From Puffinus mauretanicus (taxonomy: Eukaryota > Chordata > Aves > Procellariiformes > Procellariidae), in the NCBI GenBank assembly GCA_023333565.1, contig JAJKFH010003627.1, positions 5,375,501-5,439,500 on the forward strand: 64,000 bases of DNA, read 5' to 3'. Numbering within the stretch: position 1 is the stretch's first letter; each line of letters begins with the position of its first letter. The notes below the pieces were generated by a model. The model was given only the letters and a program-made list of their open reading frames with translations. It had not been told where the DNA came from and did no database searches. The position numbers were made by a program, and so were the translations under genes. Below, in pieces: positions 22,441 to 35,639 of the stretch.

Positions 22441-22870
22441 CCAGATGCTTGACCTAGAAGCACATTTGTATGTTAAACTGAACAGGTATAGATCATTAAT
22501 CTGTAACCTGGACTGAGGGCACTCTGGAAAAAAAATGGAAAAAAAAAAAAAAGAAAAGGAGGAAATGCAGAGGGTGAGAGCTTCAGCTCCAGCTACAGAT
22601 TTTGTATGCAACATACAGAGCTGACCTGTTCCAGCACCCCTAAGAAAACAGCTACGGAAAGCTCCGCGATGCGCCCCAAACTGGAGGAAGTCTTTGCTTT
22701 GCTGTGGGTCTCCAGAAACAGCCAGACACAAATGATGCATCAGCTGGGAGCGAGCCAGACTCCCTCACGCTCCAATATATTCCTTTGAAGTAACTGACAC
22801 CCGTGTAAAATGCGGAGGGGAGCTCACTGCTCTGCCTTACTGCTGAGTAGCCGGAGGAATGTGAAGTTAA
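22440..22870. other. Non-coding flank of the CpG islet with an A-rich run
   Basis: 22440-22515 is complex sequence with GATCATTAATC and could belong to the same regulatory block. It is followed by two A-rich runs (22528-22552). The rest to 22870 is moderately GC-rich with no recognised gene. Confidence 0.5.
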
Positions 22871-25800
22871 ATTTATCAATGCTCTCGCCACACTCCTTTC
22901 TTCTTGCCCCTTGACACGTGAGTTACAATTAGACTGTAAGGCGCTGTATGGTTCAGGGTGCCGGAGTCAGAGCTGAGGTACGCAGTGGGGTGGGGGAAAG
23001 ATGTTAAAAATTCATCAGTAGCTGGCAGGGACGTGCTGGCAGGGAGTGGGACATAATGAGGTTTAAGTTTTGGTAATTTCAATTTTCTTTAAACTTAGTT
23101 TTACCTCTGAATTTGATCCAAAACATTCCCTTAACACTTCTAGTTGATTTTGGGTTTTAGAACCAAATCTTCAGGTAGTTTAATTTGGCCTTGCTGCACA
23201 AAGGAGCTGAGGATCTGCCTTTAATTTCTACATGATCATGTTCTAGTAACGCTTTGAACATGCACCATATAATCGCATCACATTTTGTGGTATCCGCTCA
23301 ATAGTTGCAAATAAGATATTCCTGCTTCCATAGCTTTTCCTTGGAGACAAAGCTTTTTGCATCTCCTGTGTTTACGATAATAATATAGCTTTCCAATTTC
23401 ACTCCTCGGTAAGGTAAGTTCATCTCCCACTGAAGTATTTTTTAATTATTGATACCATAAATGGAAGTGTGTTGGAAACTATTGGCTTTGAAAATAGCTA
23501 ACATGTGATATTATCCAAGAACCATCAGGAAAATTCTTTTGAAATTCTCTTTGATTCAGCTGTCCTCAGGGCTTTATCCTTCTCTACCAGTCTCTCTACT
23601 GCCAATTTAAAATAACATTCTCTTGAAATGAGTCCAATGTCAGGAGAAATTCATCAGCACCGTAGGTGCATGTTTCCCAGATGTGTATAAACCTACTACA
23701 TTTGGCAGCAGTAAATTGATTGCATTTAAAAAACCTGGGGTAGTTGAATATTCCATAGTGCCCAGCTTGGCTACAGCATGGAATATAAAGTATTTTAAGT
23801 CTCTTTCAGCTCTGTTTTAAGTGAAATAAAGTTAAGAGCTGACTCCATAATTCCTGCCTTTTTATTTACTCAGATTTTTCTCTGACCACATTAGATGTTT
23901 ACACGCAGGGACGGAGTAAGATATTTCTAATCTCTGTAGAGCGGCATTGAGATTTGATCAGAAATGTTAATGAATTTGTGTGTGCTTCCCCCTAATATTC
24001 AAGCTCTTACACTTTTAAACAGGGAAAAAAGCTTGATTTTAAAAGTATTTATCAGACTGATCTATCTGGTGAAATATTCTCCCCCCTTTAATATCGTCAG
24101 TGCTGCATGCTCTAAAAATGTCTCCATTTCATTAATTTGTGATACACTGCTACACTGAATTCTTTTAAGGTGGCTTTAGTTTCTGCCATACATATTTTAC
24201 TGCTTTAAATTATAGATACAGGCCTGTTGCCTAGTTAATTTCCTCTGGTTAGGAAAATATATTTCTACTCTCCTGGCATTGCATAAAGTGATATGTGGGA
24301 TTTGCTGTATTTTTTAGCTGATTAAGTTTTGCATTTCTACATATTACTGCTTATGAGATCTCAAGTAAAACTAAGTAAAGGAAGGAGAAGTTTTATGGTA
24401 TATTTGAAAGTTTCATTTTACTATAAATTCCACCACTAAGCCCCCCTACAAGACTTTTCCATTACCTTTCTGGATAGTCTGGCTATCTACTTCTTTCTAA
24501 TTGAAGCATGAAAATAATATGAACCCGAAGTCATGAAGCTGTAAGACAGATATTAGTAAAAATGATACAGGGTAATAAAACGTGACAGAAAGTTGTTTGC
24601 TGCTAAAACTCGGGTACTATTTTTGCTAGTCCTTATTAATTAATAGTACATTGATTTTGGTCTAAGTATGTGTCAAGGGATAGCGTCTGAGTTTTTAAAC
24701 AGCCTAACATAATTACTGTTCGTGTTTGTTGGTGAAGCCTCACATGCTATTTTATTTGTAAAGGTGGTGGAGAAAAGAAATTACTTACCTTTCCAGTAAT
24801 AATTGAGTCTTTTACTGCTCAGTGATGGATAGGAGTGAAACTATTTCTCATATCACTAAGACACTGGATGTTAATCCACCCATTTGCCCACAATAATGTA
24901 AAATAATTTGGGGGGACGGTACCTCATTGCTCAGCAAGGCAACAGACACCAAATGGTTTGTTTGAACCCACAGTACAAGAATTTCTTTACCACACAAATA
25001 AAATATATACGCTGAAGTCTCAGCTAAAAGTGAAATTCCAGTGTTGTCAGTCTTAGCCGAACCCTAAAACTACAGGATGAAGTTTGTTCTAGACTTGATG
25101 AAACTTTAGCAAGATGAAGTACTGACAGAAAGCAGAGAGAAAACGTGGACTTTTTTTTTGTGCCATTAGGTTGGTTTCAGCTGTCCTGAGGCTAATTAGG
25201 AAATTTGACTGTATCCAATTCCTCATCTTCACTGTATCTGAAGAGCTATAAGAATTTCCATTTGCTGTGATAAGGAGAAGTAATATTGTTGCTTGTAATT
25301 ACTTATTCGTGCAGATCAGTACCTTTCTAATTCTTACTTATACCTCTCCATTTGCCGGAGTAACGACTGCAGAGATGCTACATACTCACTGAACGGTGTT
25401 GCTGTTCCCACTGTCTTTTCCCTGCACGGACAGTCTTCACTCACAACACGTCCCAAGAGAATAAGTCCACCCTGATCTTTCTGCCTCTCCCCTGACCTAT
25501 CCCCATCTCTCTTGCCAAACACCATCTATATCCATCTCAAATATCAGTTCTGAGATCTATTGAAATGACACTTTTCTGATCCAGTTATGAAACCAGATTT
25601 TTTTTCCATTTAGTTGCAAAATATTTACTTTTAGTAAGGCTGTTTCATCCCCACCTTTGCATTTAAAAAAATTGACCTTTTTTGGATACATGTAGAATAA
25701 CTGATATTTGCAAAGTCAAAATAAGACTGCAGAGAAGATATTCTAAAGGCTAATCCATTACTTTTGAAGAAAAATATCAAGCTTTTCCACAATACCTTAT

Positions 25801-27020
25801 TATTATGCTGGGTCACCATGATGTTTCCATGCACCTTGGCATGTCCCTTTAATTGGATCCTTACACAGGAAGGTCCGGCATAGTTGCATTGAAAGCTGAC
25901 ATTTCTAACTAACTGACCTTTTCAGGCCCAGTGATACTCCTATAATGATTATCCTCTAGCATTGTTTGGACACAATACCACATACTTCACAGCACATAAA
26001 GAATATGTTCTTTGAGAACTATTCAAAATGCCCAATCTCAAGTTAGCAAAATGAGAAAATTGGGTGCAAACATTCATCAGAGTGTTATTGTGCAGGTATC
26101 GATTTGAATGCCCTTTCATTTCTCTGGGAAAAAGTGTTGTATTATAGAGCTCTAAATTAACTTCTGTTCTGGTTTTTTTTCCCCAGTAAGTATAAAAAGG
26201 TCAAATTCATTCATAAGGCTGAATAGATTTGCAGGATATAAGCAATAAGATAGCAATCAACCTTCAAATAACCTTTAAAGAGACAGTATCTTTTCTTATG
26301 AACAGTAATTGATCTGCTCATTAAGTCACTGCATACTCTTTGGGGCTCACCTAGGCAAAAATGTATAAGACCTGTGACAAAAGGATGTCAGCTAGAACAA
26401 AACAGGAATAAATCCTCATGTGGAAATACAAATATTTTACAGGTTTTGGAGGGTGTAAAGTTGATGAAAGGATTGACATTGCGATGTGAATTCCTTGACT
26501 TGAATGTCATAAGGCTGAGTGAAAAAGACATAGAAAAGACCTCGAAGTGTGAATTTGGTATTAGTGAGGACGATGATGAGAGCATGTTCATACATGAGCG
26601 AAACTCGAATACATCTTCAACTTCCCTTCTGAATTTAGTGGCTATCGTGGGAGGGTGATCATTGCAGCTTGCATTCGGTCGGTGTATGTATAGGGGGTTG
26701 TACGTATAGGGGAACTTCTGCAAGGGACCCTGCTACACATCGTGTCTGACTTGCCATTGTGCATTGCAGTCCCTCTTTCAAGAAAAGCCAGATCATCACA
26801 TAATGGCTTTCTTTGCACCATGAGTGCTTTTTGGATGTCCGGGGGGCTAACCATCTCTGCCTACGCAGAAAGAAAACCTGCGCCCAGCTTGTTGTAGCGC
26901 TGATGCCCAACTGCAGCCTGCTGTAACCTTCACGCGGTCCTGGGCTGTGTCTCTGCAGCTCCTCTTGTGCAAGCGAGAGCGGTTAAAGGGCTGCTGGAAA
27001 TTTTTTTCAAGGAAGCATTA
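22870..27020. other. Non-coding stretch
   Basis: No gene recognised. Overlapping frames at 26374-26658 (plus, 94 codons) and 26388-26723 (minus, 111 codons) have no domain. A 12-bp AT palindrome TATTAATTAATA (24634-24645) is bracketed by a 7-bp inverted repeat (TACTATT/AATAGTA). The block holds scattered T-rich runs and is otherwise featureless. Confidence 0.6.
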
Positions 27021-27029
27021 TTTAGCCAG

Positions 27030-27235
27030 AGACTCGCTTAAAGAACTGGGATTGTCGATTTAAGATACCAATCGGAAGATTAGTGTTCTGTCCGTGTCCG
27101 TATTTCATTTCTGCATGTAAATCCATGTTATGTTTTTAGTATTATTTTTTATGAATCGCTCATACGCTGAGGACTATCTGTGCATAATTGATTACAAGGA
27201 GTTGTCTTGGGTTTTATCTTTGATCAGAATTTTCA
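27030..27235. promoter_or_regulatory. Possible conserved non-coding element
   Basis: Complex sequence retaining several CpGs (GTCGATTTAAG, CCAATCGGAAG, GAATCGCTCATACGC) and a CATAATTGATTACAAGG homeodomain-type cluster near 27183-27199. CpG retention in AT-rich DNA suggests constraint or hypomethylation. Composition-based only. Confidence 0.3.
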
Positions 27236-27239
27236 GAAG

Positions 27240-30200
27240 CAGCAAGTATCCCAGGTGACGAGGCTTTTTATGCTGTAAATGTTTGCACATAATGCTTTCT
27301 GGTTTACTTCACAATGTGCAGGATGAGCGTCTGGCTCATTTAGAGAGAGTGAAAATGAGCAATTCTGTGCACAGGTGTATTGTGCTCCTTCTCTTTTGCG
27401 TAAGCTTGAGGAAAACTTAAAATAACCTTTTTCTTCCAAAAAAACCCACCCTTTCTTGAGTATCAGCTTTTTTAGCGAGAACGGAAAGCTTTCTTCCTTT
27501 TTAATGAAATTTTAATTTGCAAGGGCATCTGTATGGAAACAGTCTCTTCACTTAGGAATTTTTTGTTTGTTTGTTTAATTCTCTCCTGAGTGAACTGAAC
27601 AAGACTTAGAGAAAATCAGTGTATTAAATATCTAGAAGACAGCAGAGGATTGTATGGACACTACAAAATGGAGTACAGTGCAGAAATGCATGAGCTAGCA
27701 GAGACCTGAATAGTGGAGCTGTGCAGGTCGCAGCAGACTCACCAGTGTGGGTCCAGATGCCGACAAGCCACGTTATCTGGGTGCTATGCCGGAGATAAAG
27801 AAACCCTGATTTTTTTTTTTTTTTTACTGGCTTTAGGGTGCTGTCATTCCAGTGCTGCTGAATTGCATCTGGACCTGAACCTTTGCTTTTTTTTAACCTA
27901 GCTGGGCACATACAGCTAACTGTGCTTCATTTCTATTTTAGTAGCATCCATGTATCCCAGTCCATAAGGATGTCATTGTGCTGGATGCACACAGTGTGAC
28001 ACCAAGCTGCCCCTAAATAGTTAGGGACTTAATTAGATAATGCAAGGGGCAGTGGGCAGGAAACATGGAAAAAGAATGTCAAAAATAAAAGATTATTTTA
28101 ATAGAACTGCATTTTATTTTTGAGAAGCTGCCCACTACTGTCTTGGTCTTCTTCTAGACTCCTGTGCCTCTTTGCTACCCCTTTCCCCCAATCTCTGGTG
28201 TAACAGAAAATGGCAAAACAGAGATGATTATACAGCTACAGTGCATGGAACTGAGGAAGAGGGGAGCTGGAACTGCACAAAGGACTTTTCCTTAGCTCAT
28301 TTGTTTCTAAGAATTGCCAGTGGGCTCATTTTTTTGGTGTGCAGAACATTTTCTGTTAAAGCAGTCAGCCAAGGTCACTGGGAAACCCACAAGAAAGGAT
28401 AACCTAGAGCCTTTATTATTATTTTGAGCTTGTAACTTGAAGGCACAAAGGAATTTTTAGGAGATATTTGAATGGGGAAGGTGTGATGGTTTTGTGAATT
28501 CAGACTGAAAGTGCAGGATAATCCATGATGGAAAAGTGACCTGTTCATCATACAGCTCAGTGCAGTATTGGAGGGAGTTATCTAAGATGCTGCTAAATGA
28601 GATAACGTGAGTACTGTTAGGCAGTAGTATCACTGCGGTGTCCTTAAAAAGCAGGTTAAAGGAAGGTGAAATACTGTTTTAACACCACGGTCTGCTTCTG
28701 ACGTTGCAGCTAGCTGTGCTACGCTGCACTGGACCGAGTAGCTGTGAGTGCCAGGACAGAGAGTGCCGGCAGAGGAGCAAGGCACGGGAGGGGAAGGGAC
28801 ACAAGGCGGCACGGGGTAAGCTCTGCAGCGGGGCCTGGGGAGGGCAACATAAACCATGCAGTTGTACCTGCTGGGCCATACGAATCAAAAGGAAAATTAG
28901 TGTGTTTGAAACATCTGGGAGACAGCAGGTGATTATATTATTCTTGATGTTTTTATTATATTACCTGCCCTGTTACACAGCTGCATCCATTGTCCTTATC
29001 CTCTGGGGACTACTGGAAGGAAGAATCATCTGTAGAGACCCTGGTTTTCCTGTCCGTTCTCAGGGCACTCTCAGAGCTGCTGTCATCCCCTGTGCTAAAC
29101 CCGCCTGCTTGCTGTTCCTCCCAGGGATGGTGAGGGCCCATGGATGGATGCAAAAGGAATCCTCATCCGGTCACTTAGACCTGCTGCAAATTTGCTTTGG
29201 GATCTGATTCAGAGCACTTAAGTTGCCTCTTACTTGGACCAAACCCCTAATTGTTGTCGAAGGTTTGACAAACCTGACACCAAGAGCAACTTCGTGCACT
29301 GCGTTAGTGTGTGGTCCTGAATTGACCCTGCTCGCTCCAGCAGATGGGCTTGAATTTTGTTATTCAAGCACTAAAATAGCCTTCTCTATACTAGAGGAAT
29401 TTCCTAAGGGCTCTAGTTTGGGTACCTGGGGCAGCTGCTTTGGGCTCTGGGCTGGACCACCACCAGCAGCACGGCCAGGGAAGATGTTCCCATCCCTCTG
29501 TCCCCACCCAGGCACAGGTGATCACCTCTGCCATAGCATTGGCTTTCACACCGGCCGCATGGACCCTTGTGGCATCTCAACAAATGCCTCTCGAAGCAGG
29601 AGCCATGGTGCCGTGTGCGTTTGTACCTGGCACAAACAGAGATGCTATATAATAGTGCTGCTGCTAATAAATATAAACCGTATAGATGTCGGGTTGCCCT
29701 GAGAATGTATTCTCCCCACAAACCAGGCGGCTCTGCTGCGGTGCTCAGAAATTAACTGCAGGAGTAGTACTCTCTTAAGGCTTTGTGTTATAGTTCTGTT
29801 TTCTTCACCTTTAACCCCACAATGGATTATGACCATACTTTCTCTTATAACTAAATGCTCTTCTGTCCTCTGACAAAACAGATTTGTGTCTTTTCATAGC
29901 TTTCTGTAGAGGGCTAATAATACATGGGAAAGCTTTACTGCCCACAGGAGACTTTGCCTGGCCGTAATAATAAGAAATGCTGTTGAAAAGTCATGATCAA
30001 TGTTAATTCAGTTATTTTTCATTTTCTTTTTTTATAATGAAATCTTCTACTTTGTGCATTTTATCCAATGCTACCCCATGAATTGCTCGTTGGAGAGAGA
30101 GGTCATTGGTTATAAAAATGAGTTCTTGTTGTTTGTCCTCATACAAAAGTAACTGCAATATTTTGAGATGATGAATTTAAGGGAGAAAAAAAAAGTGGAA

Positions 30201-30320
30201 TCTCGGATGTACAAAAGGTGTAAATATTGTTTTCCAGGTTTTATGGTTCCCAGATGCCTCCTCTAATTGCACAGCTAACCCTGAGTTTATTAAGTTATTT
30301 TCCAGAGTCAAACTCATTTG
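27240..30320. other. Non-coding stretch with a GC-richer segment at 28.68-28.86 kb
   Basis: No gene recognised. Frames of 167 codons (28704-29207 plus), 159 codons (29223-29702 plus) and several shorter antisense ones occur where GC content rises and stops thin out. None has a domain, and the two longest are in different frames with no matching splice sites. A T16 run lies at 27810-27825. A non-coding transcript cannot be excluded. Confidence 0.55.
27810..27825. repeat. Poly-T run (T16)
   Basis: Sixteen consecutive T residues, directly readable. Confidence 0.95.
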
Positions 30321-30339
30321 TAAACATGTCAGAATAAAA

Positions 30340-30440
30340 ACTAAATTTAAAAAAAACAAAACCTTTGGATTAGAATTCTGGAGTGATAAACAAACTAATT
30401 TAGAATGTATTTGCATGTAATTTACATGTGCCAAAATAGG
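30340..30440. promoter_or_regulatory. Possible regulatory segment with octamer site
   Basis: Contains a perfect POU octamer ATTTGCAT (30409-30416), a nearby ATTTACATG and an ACTAATTTAG homeodomain-type core within 60 bp. The pairing is typical of POU/homeodomain enhancers but is also easily met by chance in AT-rich DNA. Confidence 0.25.
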
Positions 30441-30449
30441 ATTGCATGT

Positions 30450-32160
30450 GGTTTGTAAATACAGGTCTTGAATCTATTTAACGTTACAGAATAGCACAGA
30501 AGAAATTAATTGTAGCTTAAAAAAAAGGTTAAAATAATAAAAAGATGGCTTAAAATGGCCCATGTTTGAATGTGATTCAATGTGCAGAAACTGGTGAGGA
30601 GAGATAAGCACGCAGAGAAAGCTGTAAATTCTAGCAGCAACATCTGTAGTAGTTAGAATACTATGTTTTATAGCAATCCCTTACCTCCCCCCGTGGACAT
30701 TACTATGGCATGCAGTATATTTATTATGCACTTTCTGCAAGAGATGTTTTCCTAGCACAGACTTAAAAATAAGGTCTGTCTCCTTTCTTTTAACGTTCAG
30801 ACTTGTGCAAAGATAATGCCGTCAGCTTCCGTTTGAAGTATCTTGGCCAGTTTGGCCTGTACACTTTGGCACAGATAACAATTTATAATTATCCTGCTTA
30901 TTACAGTGGTGCCAAAGGATCAATCAGCAGGTAAATCCTCCACTTTGCTAGGTACAGTCTCCATCTGGAGAAGACCTGTTGGTCACTGGTGCCTGCGAAC
31001 CTTCCAACCTGAGTAGCCAAGGCAACGTTAGAGAGGGAGGAGAAGGTCATGCAAGCCAGTGAGCAGCGTTGGTGATGGGACTTGTAGAGTGATGCTGAAG
31101 GGAGGGGACACTGAAGGAGGGAGAGGCTTAGACCAATGACCACATGGAGCTGGCAAGGTCTTGTCAGGAGTGTCGCAGGTGCTCGGGGTGCAAGAAGATT
31201 CATGGTTCTGTTGTTGCACCTGCCAGAAGGAGGCTCTGGCTGAATCCTCCACATTTTTGCCATCCAAAATACTATATGTGAAGAGGCAGGATGGAGGATG
31301 CCATCTATGCCTGCTGCTTCAGAAATATGCAGGACAGAGGGAAACATCATCTGTGGAGATCTGAGGTAGAAGGAGTGACATCAGCCATGATAGGTAGCAG
31401 GTCTTGCTTTAGCTACTCAGCTTCTGCTCCTGCTGTCAATGCTGAAATGTATTCTGGGCCTTGAGATTAAAGCAGCCATGGTTTTGAGGGAAGAGGAAAT
31501 GCTCTTTGGATAGAAAGGGATTGAGTAAATCCAAATGTAAGGACTGAACTTAGTAGTACTGAAACGCATTGCTGGAGTTATTGAGGAAAGGATGCTTTAT
31601 TTACTTTTTTAAAAAAAAAAAAAAGCAATGCATGTTTTCAGGTTTGTCTTCAAATACCGAGGAATATCCTTTTTTATATTCATAGCCTAGCAGCCCAGAG
31701 TTTAAAAATGGCAGCAAAGTGGTCCTGCAATACTCGATGTAACAAGGTCTGTAGAGCTCATCGGTATTGAATCTCACTTGTTTTCAGACTTTGCTGAGAA
31801 TAAGTGGAGATGTAAGGATTTCCTGTCTGAATCCTGTGATTTTTTTCTACACTGGCTTCATTTCATACATTTCCTTTACTTTTTAGACAAGGGGGAGAAA
31901 AAAAAATAGGAGTGGAGGGGGAAAAGCAAACTTCTTGGGGTAGAAGGCAGAGCTTTGTTGTGTATTTGCTACTCAGCATTTTGCTTGAGTACCATGGAAG
32001 AATATTTATTATCAAGGAGGACCAGATATCAAGAACCTTTCCATAATTTTTTCAGGTCATAGTACTTCTATTTCAGTGTGCAGATAAAGGTCTCTAAATA
32101 TTTTCTTGAACTTCTTATCATTTCATCTCTAGAATAAATTAATTGTAGCTTTAAAAAAAG
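30450..32160. other. Non-coding stretch; 30.9-31.35 kb is GC-richer
   Basis: No gene recognised. A 149-codon minus frame (30901-31350) and a 67-codon plus frame cross a GC-richer patch. Neither has a domain. A poly-A run interrupts the sequence around 31611-31624. Confidence 0.6.
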
Positions 32161-32169
32161 GTTTTATTT

Positions 32170-32265
32170 CCCATTTGGCTATGAGCCATTTTGTATATCT
32201 GCTTTAAATGTTAATTATTAATTAGGAAATAATCTATTTAAGTGTCTTTAGCTGTCCATTTCTTC
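32170..32265. promoter_or_regulatory. Possible conserved non-coding element
   Basis: TTAATTATTAATTAGG (near 32211-32226) provides a run of overlapping homeodomain-type cores, followed by GAAATAATCTATTTAAG. The surrounding sequence is complex. Composition-based call. Confidence 0.3.
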
Positions 32266-32617
32266 CAGAGAAGGCAGCTGGATGAAATAAGAAAGATGCA
32301 TCATTATATAGATGATAAATGAGCCTCTTATCCCAGGAGAAGACAGTTTCTCAACACCAAGGTTGAGATATACCAGGAGCTGGAGTGGAGGAGCCTCCTG
32401 GCTTCTGTCCGCTTGGTGTTTGATACATAGCGTGAGTCTACTAAGATGGTTTTTATAATTAAATCATTGGTAGTAGTGCGGCATCATTCCTGTAACTTCC
32501 ATTCTACCAGAGTTATTGTTGCTGGTGAATGGACTTAGTGGGAGGTTGGTGGTAGGTTAAGTGTTTTCAAGTTGCATTTGAAAGTAAGGAGTTAGAAAAA
32601 CAATAGCAGGCGATATT

Positions 32618-32636
32618 AAAAAAAAAAAAAAAAAAA
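32618..32636. repeat. Poly-A run (A19)
   Basis: Nineteen consecutive A residues, directly readable. No retroposon body recognised upstream. Confidence 0.95.
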
Positions 32637-32639
32637 TCC

Positions 32640-34920
32640 AACAAGTAATAAAAAGCTTTTGCGTGTATCCCAAGTGAAGCAAACCTCTTATGTGAAGATC
32701 AGTGAAGCTGCAGCATTAGTATATCTTGCAAAATCTGCTGAATTTGCTATTTGGGGGGGTGCCGGGTAGGGGGTGTTATGTATCTTTATACAAATTAATG
32801 ACTTCTTGACAGAAAATATGTCATGGCTACCTTTATCAACTGAGTCCTGAAGATGAAATGTGAGGCTGGCAATTAGCACCAATGACCAGCTGTGAAAACA
32901 GGAGTTTCTCTCATTTATTTTAATTATATTTTTCTTCAAATATTTACATATTTTATCTCTTATTTATTGCAAACTTTATTATAATTTTCAACAGCAAAGG
33001 AGGCACTTTGGATTAAAATTTTGTATATTTGTGTATTTAGGTCTGTCTGTATTTGCCAAGTTAAATGCAAAAAAGAGCCCTTGTTTATATGAACAGTATC
33101 TATATGGACTATCTATACGAACAGTTGAAAAGCTGGGCATTAGATTGCATGGCTCATCAGTCTAGCTTCAAATCTTACCCAGCAAACAGCTGAATGACTT
33201 TGGAAATCTGCAGTGTGTTCTGAAACTTTAACTGATACCATTGTGTTGCCTGATGCAGCTTAGTGGTTCACAGATCAATGGCTGGTGAAGCCGGAATATT
33301 TTCTCCTGTATTTTATCTGTATCCATTGTTCATAGATGATCAGTTCCAGACAGAAACACTGTGCCCGTGCTGATATTACCTCCAAAAAGTTCCCTCACTG
33401 GAGCACAGACACCCAGTCCAGTTCAGATGCACATGCAAATACTGTAGTTAAATTACAGATATGTTTGTAATACTGCCAATAATATGGCCTGATTTCTTTT
33501 ATCGTAACTCAAACTGTCCTGTGCTGTTGTGACATTGCTAAGAAACACGGAGAAGACAGACACAATTGAACTTTAGTTCTCTCCAGGGCTTGGGCAGGAA
33601 GCTCAGGCAGATGGGCCATTTGGGATCCAGAGCCAGAATACTTGCATGCTCCTGATTTCCTTAAAATGTGGCTGGCAAGAATGATGTTCATCTGTGATGG
33701 ACTTACCTTGCATGATAAAACCCAGAAAGCAAGTCACTGCTCTCAGGATTATATTTCATTATATAGAAGCTAAAAGCTCCTTAAGATAAATGGATGCCCT
33801 GCCCCAAGTTTCTATGCAGTAGTATTGACCTAGCTTTTACCCCTCAGGAGTGACATCTTAGAGTCATTGCAAATGTCTGCTCAGCACAAATGCAGTCAAA
33901 AATGCAAACAGTATTTGAGAATATTAGGAAAACTAAAGGACAAATTAGATGTAGCAATACACTGCTTTCAAAATAGGTGGCAGAGCTAGCAGAAGTGCTG
34001 TGAAAGACAACGAGGATGATCAGTAAAATGGCTTCCATCTGAAAAGAAATCAAGTGAAATGTGATTTTTCTGTAGGAACTGCCACTAGTGTAAATGAAGC
34101 TTAAACTGAGTTTCTAAAGTTCATGGGTTTTTTTTTTTCGTAGTTAAAAAAATGCTGCAGCCACTGCTGCATAGCTGTATTTTGACCCTCATGATGATGG
34201 TTAAATACAGCAATAAATACAAGGGATCATAACAAGTTTATATTCACTAAGGGTGAAGAGAAGACAATTGCCACCTGTACTATAGTTTGCTTGAGAAGGA
34301 CTAAATTCCCACAGCAGTAGAAGTTTCTTAGCAAATATTTGAATAGAAAATGTGCTTTTTTCTTCTTTTTTTTTCCCTTTAAAGAAAATGTATTAATTGT
34401 ATATCTCCAAAAGCACATGCCTTGACATGAAAGAAAACAACTTTAGCTAAAAATCCATTCTGGTTCAGTGATACAATGAAGACAGCATTAAAAAGTAAAA
34501 CTCAAATCTTTATCCCTAATGGGAATAGGGGATATAAATAATTACCAAGTATAAATAGAAGAAGGGGAAAAAAGAAGAAAAAAAAAAAAAAAGAAACAAA
34601 AGACATGAAGGAAAAATCCACGTGGGCAAAACTACAAGTTCTAGTTCTAGTATATTTGCTAGGATCTCTTTTATTCTAAATAGACTAAAGCTCTACAGGT
34701 TTTAGTTCATAATGGTGATGGAGAAAAGGCAGATGTGTCCAGTAAGAGTTTCTTTTGGTTTCTGTCACCTTGGGATGAAATGCTTTCAAGTCTAGTAATA
34801 ACTGAAAAAGACGTTGTTCTAATCTCTGTTAGGGATAAACACTCTGAAATCAGCGGACTGAGACAAACATTTCTTGTACAGGAGTCCTAGAGGAGCTGGG
34901 ATCACCTCAGACCCAGTGCC
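32640..34920. other. Non-coding stretch
   Basis: No gene recognised; open frames do not exceed 83 codons. It contains an imperfect 28-bp duplication (TATATGAACAGT at 33086-33097, TATACGAACAGT at 33114-33125) and an A-rich run near 34566-34592. Confidence 0.65.
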
Positions 34921-34929
34921 ACTGCTAAT

Positions 34930-35620
34930 GAATGTATCTTGGAACTTGGGGAGATGCCATTTTATTGTGCAAATACGCAAAAAGGCAACTAGTGCGACTC
35001 AGGTTAGCACAGACTGGTATTTTGACAACAACCCCCAGGAAACTAATTAAAAGACTGATGGAGGTTTGGTTAGCAAAAGTTAAACACTAATGAAAGGCAG
35101 TCAGCGTTTCATGAGAAAGAGGATTTGTCAAACGATTCATCTCAGCCTTTGAGTGTGTTAGAAATTTGGCTGATAAAGTTAGCTGCATAATCTTTTTAAG
35201 GTGTTCGATTTAGTGCCCTGCAACTTTTAAAAAATATAGAACGTATTAAATAGGTTAAAGATCAATCAACTGACACATCTCACAAATCACTCATCATGGG
35301 GGAATCTCACTTGAATAGGGCTCTTTTTAATGGGTTTCCTTTCACGGTAGCAGGCCCAATGCTATTTCTAATGATGATTTGTCGGTGATTAAAACATCAC
35401 TGTTGAGTGGTAAAGAAAGATGTAGAGAGGTTAGTCACACAGTGCAACCTTGATCTCTTGATGGGCTGGATCCATTCACACAATACACATTTTAATAGAG
35501 CAAAAAGCAGATTTCTGCTTCGTAAAGCCAGGAATGCAGCCGAAGCCTGCTTAATGGAGCAGTATTGACTGAAAGAATTTAGGATTGTGTTTGTCAAGTA
35601 ATTAAACTGGATGGTGCCTG
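34930..35620. promoter_or_regulatory. Probable long conserved non-coding block
   Basis: About 700 bp with almost no low-complexity sequence. It has ACTAATTAAAAG (near 35041), a series of TGATAAAG, TTAATGGG, CTAATGATGATTTG and GGTGATTAAAAC phrases (35165-35400), then GCTTAATGGAGCAG and AAGTAATTAAACTGG (35540-35610). It retains isolated CpGs and shows no sign of any repeat. In my judgement it most resembles the ultraconserved-type elements flanking developmental regulators. It has no coding potential (81 codons at most, minus). Conservation is inferred from style alone. Confidence 0.45.
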
Positions 35621-35639
35621 GAAAGGTATATAGCCAAAC

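Noticed and set aside
26374..26658. 94-codon plus frame with an acidic, serine-rich end
   Set aside because: An equally long antisense frame overlaps it and there is no domain. Chance frame is the simpler reading.
28704..29702. Two consecutive plus-strand frames of 167 and 159 codons, with a possible donor near 28817
   Set aside because: They lie in different frames without a matching acceptor/donor pair, show no domain, and coincide with a GC-richer patch where stops are rarer.
30901..31350. 149-codon minus-strand frame
   Set aside because: No recognisable domain; composition explains the lack of stops.
33140..33230. MIR-like phrase (AGCTGAATGACTTTGG) with a TTCAAATC upstream
   Set aside because: Only short scattered matches to the MIR core; no continuous similarity I could trace.
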